From contig NC_010794.1 of assembly GCF_000019665.1 (NCBI RefSeq), forward strand, positions 868,001-932,000: a stretch of 64,000 nucleotides of DNA, in the 5' to 3' direction. The position numbers and the translations under genes were made by a program. The stretch is from Methylacidiphilum infernorum V4. Its GTDB lineage: Bacteria > Verrucomicrobiota > Verrucomicrobiia > Methylacidiphilales > Methylacidiphilaceae. Positions within the stretch are counted from its first letter, which is position 1. The number at the start of each line of letters is the position of its first letter. Shown one piece after another: positions 60,078 to 64,000 of the stretch. The notes below the pieces were generated by a model. The model saw only the letters and a program-made list of their open reading frames with translations, was not told the origin of the DNA and searched no databases.

Positions 60078-61307
60078 ATGATTATGAGTTTATCCCCCCT
60101 TGTTTACGTTACCCTTGACCAAGCCCTGGATATTCTCAACCAAAACATAGAAGAAATTAATGGATCGGAGATAGTTCCTTTGGAACAATCTTTAGGCAAA
60201 ATTCTTGCCGAGGATATTTATTCTTTTGCGGAGTTTCCTCCTTTTGATGTTTCTTTGATGGATGGATATGCCTTTTGTTCTGAAGCGATTGACTCTGAAG
60301 GGGAAAAGGAATTTGTGGTTGCCTCTGAAGTCTATGCGGGTGGGGCGGTTGATGAAACTTTTAATAAAAGCCAGTGTGTAAAAGTAGCTACGGGAGCGGC
60401 TGTTCCCAAGCCTTTTGACCTTGTCGTCGTTCAAGAAGAGGTGAGTGTCAAGGAAGGACGGGTTAAAATAAAGGGGAAATATAAAAAAGGGGAAAATATC
60501 AAGAAAGCTGGAGAAGAAATCCAAAGGGGACAGCTTTTATGCCGGAAAGGTCGAAAAGTAGATGCTCGATTGATAAATCTCTTGGCGACCCTGGGCATAC
60601 ATCAGCTTAAAGTTAAACAAACACCCCTCGTTTATTTGTTCAGTACAGGCCAGGAGCTCAAATCCCTGGGAAAAACCCTCAGCTTTGGACAGGTGTACGA
60701 TAGTAACAGGGTCTTTTTGCAAAGTGCCTTGAAGCAGATGGATGTCCTTGTAGCCGGCGGCCACATCGTTGAGGATGATTTCAATGCCCTTGAAAAGGAA
60801 ATGGAGGAGGCTAAAAGAAGCCAAGCCCATCTTATTCTTTCTACCGGAGGCCTATCCGTTGGAGAAAAAGACTACGTAGCCCGGTTTATCGAAAAGAGCT
60901 GTTCGGTATATTTTAAGAAAGTCGCCATTAAACCCGGCCGTCCTTTCTCATTTTCATCTTTTGAAGGGATACCTTTTCTCTCTTTACCCGGGAATCCTGC
61001 AGCCGTTCTTGTTTGTTTTTATGCTTTTGTTAGGAAAGCGTTGGCAAAACGCATGGGATGGTCCACCCATCCTTTCCTTGAATTCATGGCCCATGTGGCA
61101 ATCGATATGATGAAGAAGTCGGGAAGGGTAGAATTTTATTTTGGAAAAGTAAAAGAGGAGCAATCTCGACTCCTCGTTGAGCCCATATCGTTGACCGATC
61201 CTGCGGGAGCTTTCTCTGCTTCAAGAGCCGATGCTCTTTTAAGGTTGCCTGCAGGCTCAACTTCTATTCCCAAAGACATGCTGGTAGACTGCATCTGGTT
61301 GTATTAA
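60078..61307 (+). CDS. moeA: Molybdopterin molybdenumtransferase
   Basis: Inserts molybdate into adenylylated molybdopterin. 409 aa. [57 protein letters not shown] and [13 protein letters not shown] followed by [12 protein letters not shown] are the MoeA motifs. A second Met lies two codons in (60084). Last gene of mobA-mobB-moeA. The client enzyme is not in this window. Confidence 0.95.
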   Translation: MIMSLSPLVYVTLDQALDILNQNIEEINGSEIVPLEQSLGKILAEDIYSFAEFPPFDVSLMDGYAFCSEAIDSEGEKEFVVASEVYAGGAVDETFNKSQCVKVATGAAVPKPFDLVVVQEEVSVKEGRVKIKGKYKKGENIKKAGEEIQRGQLLCRKGRKVDARLINLLATLGIHQLKVKQTPLVYLFSTGQELKSLGKTLSFGQVYDSNRVFLQSALKQMDVLVAGGHIVEDDFNALEKEMEEAKRSQAHLILSTGGLSVGEKDYVARFIEKSCSVYFKKVAIKPGRPFSFSSFEGIPFLSLPGNPAAVLVCFYAFVRKALAKRMGWSTHPFLEFMAHVAIDMMKKSGRVEFYFGKVKEEQSRLLVEPISLTDPAGAFSASRADALLRLPAGSTSIPKDMLVDCIWLY

Positions 61308-61553
61308 CTTTCCCAACCCGCTGAAGCGAAGAAGCCCTGGGACAAGCCGTTAGGGTTGTAGGCTGTTGCCGAGGGGAGGAAATCCGGGATAGATTGGTTG
61401 GCAGCGGTGCTTGATTCTGCGATTTGGACAGCCGGCCAACAATGGGGAGTCGTTTACTCGAGGCTCCAGAAGAGGGGGGAGATTGATCATTTCGATGGGA
61501 AAAAGGAAATGAACGGGAAGGACTGTAGTGGGCTTGAGAATGAACGGTTAAAG

Positions 61554-62462
61554 TTATAGGTCGTACAAAAATTGGGCAATTGTTTTTTTGAAATGGGGAT
61601 CGAAAGTTCTTAGTTCATGATTGGCATTAGGGATAATCCACCAAGATTTTGGACATTTTGCCGCATCGAAGACTTTTCTAACCATTGGAATGGGCATCCT
61701 TACATCCTTTTCAGCGGCGAGGATCAGCAGGGGACAATCGATATTTTCGGCTGCCCGAACGCAGTCTACTTTGAGAGGATCGATTCCAAAGCTTTTTTTA
61801 AGATGCCAGGCGACGATATGAACCATGGGAAAGGGACTGATTTTGAAAAAAACCTGGGCATGTGTAATTAAAGCATTGTAAAGATTATCGAAGGGGGCAT
61901 CTGCTATAATAGCCTTCAGTTTTCCTTTTAGCCGCGATCCGGCAAGAAGCGCGGTCACGGCCCCGAGAGACGTCCCCCAGAGAACGGGATAAGAGTATCC
62001 ATTGTTTATAAGCTCTTCAATCCATCTTTCAAGGTCCATGCTTTCCTTGAGTCCTAAAGTTACCAAAGAAGGACCGCTTTCCCCGTGCCCTCGTAGGTCT
62101 ATGGCTAGAACAGGAAATCCTAATTCGTGTGCAAGTTGGATATAACTCATCATAAATTGCTTGTTTGCTCCCAGTCCGTGGATGACAATGAGTGGGGTTT
62201 TAACCTTTTCGGAACCTGGTTTCGAGTAAACAAGCCATCCGGCCAGTTCTATGTTATCGTAAGAAAGGATCTTTACGGTTTGGTAATCCAAGCCTATAAG
62301 ACTAGGATTGAGATTAGGACTTGCCGAAGGAGGAACGCTTACGGCAAGATTAGACAGAACCTTGCCAAAAAAAAACAGCCCTAAGCCGAGAAGGGTACTC
62401 GGTAAAATAACGACTGCTAAGATAAAAAAGCAAAGCAAAAGCATAAAATTAATGAACCTCAC
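61554..62462 (-). CDS. Alpha/beta hydrolase, membrane-anchored
   Basis: 302 aa. An N-terminal hydrophobic segment (FMLLLCFFILAVVILPSTLLG) anchors it. LIVIHGLGANKQFMM is the oxyanion loop, LWGTSLGAVTALL (GxSxG) the nucleophile Ser, LAAEKDVRMPI the Asp region, and NANHELRTF the His. This is the serine-hydrolase fold of unknown substrate. GTG at 62462 or ATG at 62444 can start it. It converges with moeA; the 246 bases between hold no gene that I can support. Confidence 0.85.
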   Translation of the reverse strand: MRFINFMLLLCFFILAVVILPSTLLGLGLFFFGKVLSNLAVSVPPSASPNLNPSLIGLDYQTVKILSYDNIELAGWLVYSKPGSEKVKTPLIVIHGLGANKQFMMSYIQLAHELGFPVLAIDLRGHGESGPSLVTLGLKESMDLERWIEELINNGYSYPVLWGTSLGAVTALLAGSRLKGKLKAIIADAPFDNLYNALITHAQVFFKISPFPMVHIVAWHLKKSFGIDPLKVDCVRAAENIDCPLLILAAEKDVRMPIPMVRKVFDAAKCPKSWWIIPNANHELRTFDPHFKKTIAQFLYDL

Positions 62463-62628
62463 CGTCTCGAGGATTTTTCATTGTCAAAAGAATGGTAATT
62501 GAACAATTCAATGATTTGCTTTGTTTTGAAAACTCTAAAGGGCTTTGCATGGACTTCCTTTTTTCATGACTACGGACCGTAGCTTTCCCTAGAGTTTAAT
62601 GGAACAAAATCTTCTCATTTTTTTAAAT

Positions 62629-63273
62629 TTATTCTTCCTTGGATAGGACTACTTCTACAGTGATCAGCCCTCTAAAATCACCCTGTTTGTAGCCAGTGGC
62701 TTCGTCAAGGGGATATCTTTTCTTCAAGGCTTCTTTAAGCTCTGGGCTCATTTGGCTGGGTGAACCGTGACAATTAAGACAGAGATTACCGGTAAAAATA
62801 GGTTTATAGTACCTGTATTTTACGGTCCAGTCTTGTTCCACTTTTTGAATATAATTTGCCGGTAAAGGCTCACGGCTGCGCTGGGCTTCCAAGAATATCT
62901 CCAAGGCCTCTTTTTCGGCATAATCGGGTTTGTTGAGTGGATTTCTTACTTTATCCGAAGTTCTTTTGAGAAGAGTTATCTTTTCGCCCTGTTTTTGCTT
63001 AATTTTTTCGGTTAGGGCTAATGCATTGAGGCTACAATATTCCAAGGCTCCAGTAGGTCCAAGCTCTTTAATTTTTGTTTCCAAGATATTTTTAAGCGAT
63101 GCCTGTAGCTCTTGCGCAACGGGTTCAGCAATTTTTTCTATAGACTGACGTTTTTCCAAAGAGGCTATGCTTGTAACGGGTTCCTGCTGAGAACGCGCAG
63201 CAAAAAAGGGAATAAAGACCATGATCAAAAACAAGAAAGCACCTCCATGAATCGTGGCCTGGATCCTTTTCAT
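62629..63273 (-). CDS. Tll0287-like (DUF3365) c-type haem protein
   Basis: 214 aa with a signal peptide (GGAFLFLIMVFIPFFAARSQ). A PAS-like haem domain follows with LGPTGALEYCSLNA, RNPLNKPDYAEKEALEIF and the haem-binding NLCLNCHGSP (CxxCH). ATGYKQGDFRGLITVEV closes it. The pattern fits the Tll0287-like family, sensor-like c-type haem proteins. No partner domain is fused. It overlaps the upstream membrane protein gene by four bases. Confidence 0.82.
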   Translation of the reverse strand: MKRIQATIHGGAFLFLIMVFIPFFAARSQQEPVTSIASLEKRQSIEKIAEPVAQELQASLKNILETKIKELGPTGALEYCSLNALALTEKIKQKQGEKITLLKRTSDKVRNPLNKPDYAEKEALEIFLEAQRSREPLPANYIQKVEQDWTVKYRYYKPIFTGNLCLNCHGSPSQMSPELKEALKKRYPLDEATGYKQGDFRGLITVEVVLSKEE

Positions 63274-63698
63274 ATCATGAATCTTCCTTTCTGTTGAAAA
63301 AAAAGGGCTAAGAGACTACCCATGCCGCTCACAACCAGGTAAGAAGCAATAAGATAAGCAATGGAATCGGGGAAAACGAAGAGCAAAATGGCTATGATTA
63401 CAGGGAAAATGCTAAAAAAGGAAGGGCCTATAGCCATTAGACTTAAGATTCCAAAGAAGATGAAATGGAAGGCGACGAGGTAGGGAATCAGGTTAGGAAA
63501 TAAAAGGATTAAGAGGCCACTTAGGGCTGTCAGGAGGCAAAATATGAGGTTAAAATGAAAAAAAAATCCGAGAATAGAGAAAAAAAGAAGATAAGAGGCG
63601 ATGAGGAAATAAAGAAGATGGGGCTTGATGAAAAGAATCAATCCAAAGAGCAATGAAAAAGCAGCCTGAATAATAATCCTTAGGTTGGCGTCAATCAT
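63270..63698 (-). CDS. DUF3096-like small membrane protein
   Basis: 142 aa from ATG 63698 (TTG two codons earlier). The sequence is nearly all hydrophobic and consists of about three similar units. Each has a pattern like LFxPxLxxYLIAxYLxxxGxLxL (LFIKPHLLYFLIASYLLFFSILG, LLFPNLIPYLVAFHFIFFGILSL and LFVFPDSIAYLIASYLVVSGMGSL). This looks like the DUF3096 repeat. Function unknown. It is coupled to the Tll0287-like gene by overlap. Confidence 0.72.
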   Translation of the reverse strand: MIDANLRIIIQAAFSLLFGLILFIKPHLLYFLIASYLLFFSILGFFFHFNLIFCLLTALSGLLILLFPNLIPYLVAFHFIFFGILSLMAIGPSFFSIFPVIIAILLFVFPDSIAYLIASYLVVSGMGSLLALFFQQKGRFMI

Positions 63699-63761
63699 GA
63701 TCAAAATCTTCCTTTACATAAGGGTATGTTTCTCCGGTTCTTGGTCTGTTGGATAGGATAA

Positions 63762-64000
63762 CTAGGGATTTTGAGGAGTATTCTCTTTGAGTTTTTTCAG
63801 TTCTTCTAACACTTCCTGGACATGATTATCAGGGTTGACTTTCAAATTGCGCCATACGATTTTGCCATCTTTGGCCAAGAAAGACTGTCTTGAAGCATGT
63901 CCATTTCTTTTGGTTACACCGAATTGATCAACGATTTTCCCTTCGGGATCGGCTAGGAGGGGAAAAGGAAGGTGGTATTTTTCTTTGAACCTTTTTTGAG
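63762..64000 (-). CDS. Peroxiredoxin (AhpC/TSA, BCP-like), C-terminal part
   Basis: Cut by the window edge; 78 residues are visible. FPLLADPEGKIVDQFGVTKRNGHASRQSFLAKDGKIVW and NPDNHVQEVLEELKKL match the C-terminal half of thioredoxin-fold peroxiredoxins of the AhpC/TSA type. The peroxidatic Cys lies beyond the window, so subtype is a guess. It is followed by the membrane protein and Tll0287-like genes, so a redox link is possible. Confidence 0.85.
   Translation of the reverse strand, partial: QKRFKEKYHLPFPLLADPEGKIVDQFGVTKRNGHASRQSFLAKDGKIVWRNLKVNPDNHVQEVLEELKKLKENTPQNP

Noticed and set aside
61308-61553. A Pro/Ser-rich open minus-strand frame after the hydrolase gene
   Set aside because: The hydrolase stop (and a second stop two codons later) breaks its frame. 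It has no start and low complexity. No RNA family was evident.

Overview
The window is a 64 kb piece of a diderm bacterial chromosome with moderate GC and dense, tightly packed genes. A complete 16S-tRNA-tRNA-23S-5S operon lies at 24018-29280. The organism makes LPS: it has heptose and KDO genes, LptA, LptB and an LptC-like protein, and a TonB/ExbB/ExbD system. It also has a copper nitrite reductase in an ncgABC-nirK arrangement like that of Nitrosomonas. From the rRNA style, gene order and protein flavour my best guess is an acidophilic methanotroph of the Verrucomicrobiota, close to Methylacidiphilum. This is recognition, not a database result.

Layout. 1-7785: a minus-strand run of aroB (cut by the window edge), dnaE, a UvrD/PcrA helicase and lptB, then divergent coproheme decarboxylase and a glutaredoxin. 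8433-11450 (minus): tonB-exbB-exbD-def. 11603-18036 (plus): a PUR-domain protein, a polyprenyl diphosphate synthase, the classic rpmH-rnpA-yidD-yidC block, nadB and an HxlR-type regulator preceded by a 23-bp tandem repeat. 18516-21652 (minus): ncgA-ncgB-ncgC-nirK, then a GT39 glycosyltransferase. 23835-29324: the single rRNA operon with promoter, boxA, RNase III stems and a strong terminator. 29323-34247: two tandem paralogous lipoprotein-like genes, isocitrate dehydrogenase, tRNA-Gln, a graveyard of IS605-type tnpB remnants, a sugar isomerase-like protein and a lipoprotein.

34358-44682: mainly metabolic and repair genes (malQ, a MidA-type methyltransferase, cbpM/cbpA, an OGG1-type glycosylase, a class III aminotransferase, an MBL hydrolase, a GH1 glycosidase, an MGDG-synthase-like glycosyltransferase). 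44716-50512 (minus): an LPS inner-core and export operon, reading in transcription order hldA, gmhB, kdsB, pyrG, kdsA, lptC-like, lptA, and running on into the lipid glycosyltransferase. PyrG supplies the CTP that KdsB uses to activate the KDO made through KdsA; LptC and LptA then carry LPS outward, powered by LptB encoded 38 kb away. 50620-61307 (mostly plus): pheA, a Slp lipoprotein, aguB-aguA (agmatine to putrescine), a membrane protein, a heptosyltransferase, a cysteine desulfurase, a second class V aminotransferase, a PHP phosphatase and mobA-mobB-moeA. 61554-64000 (minus): an alpha/beta hydrolase, a Tll0287-like haem protein, a DUF3096-like membrane protein and the end of a peroxiredoxin.

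The most notable points are a repeated 226-228 bp segment that carries a decayed TnpB C-terminus with conserved hairpins (18166-18391 and 32200-32427), an Ala-Ile tRNA order in the rRNA spacer where Ile-Ala is usual, the ncgABC-nirK cluster with a candidate operator, a prephenate dehydratase lacking the Arg of its TRF motif, and the tandem repeat before the HxlR gene. I see no complete transposon, prophage, CRISPR array or defence island.
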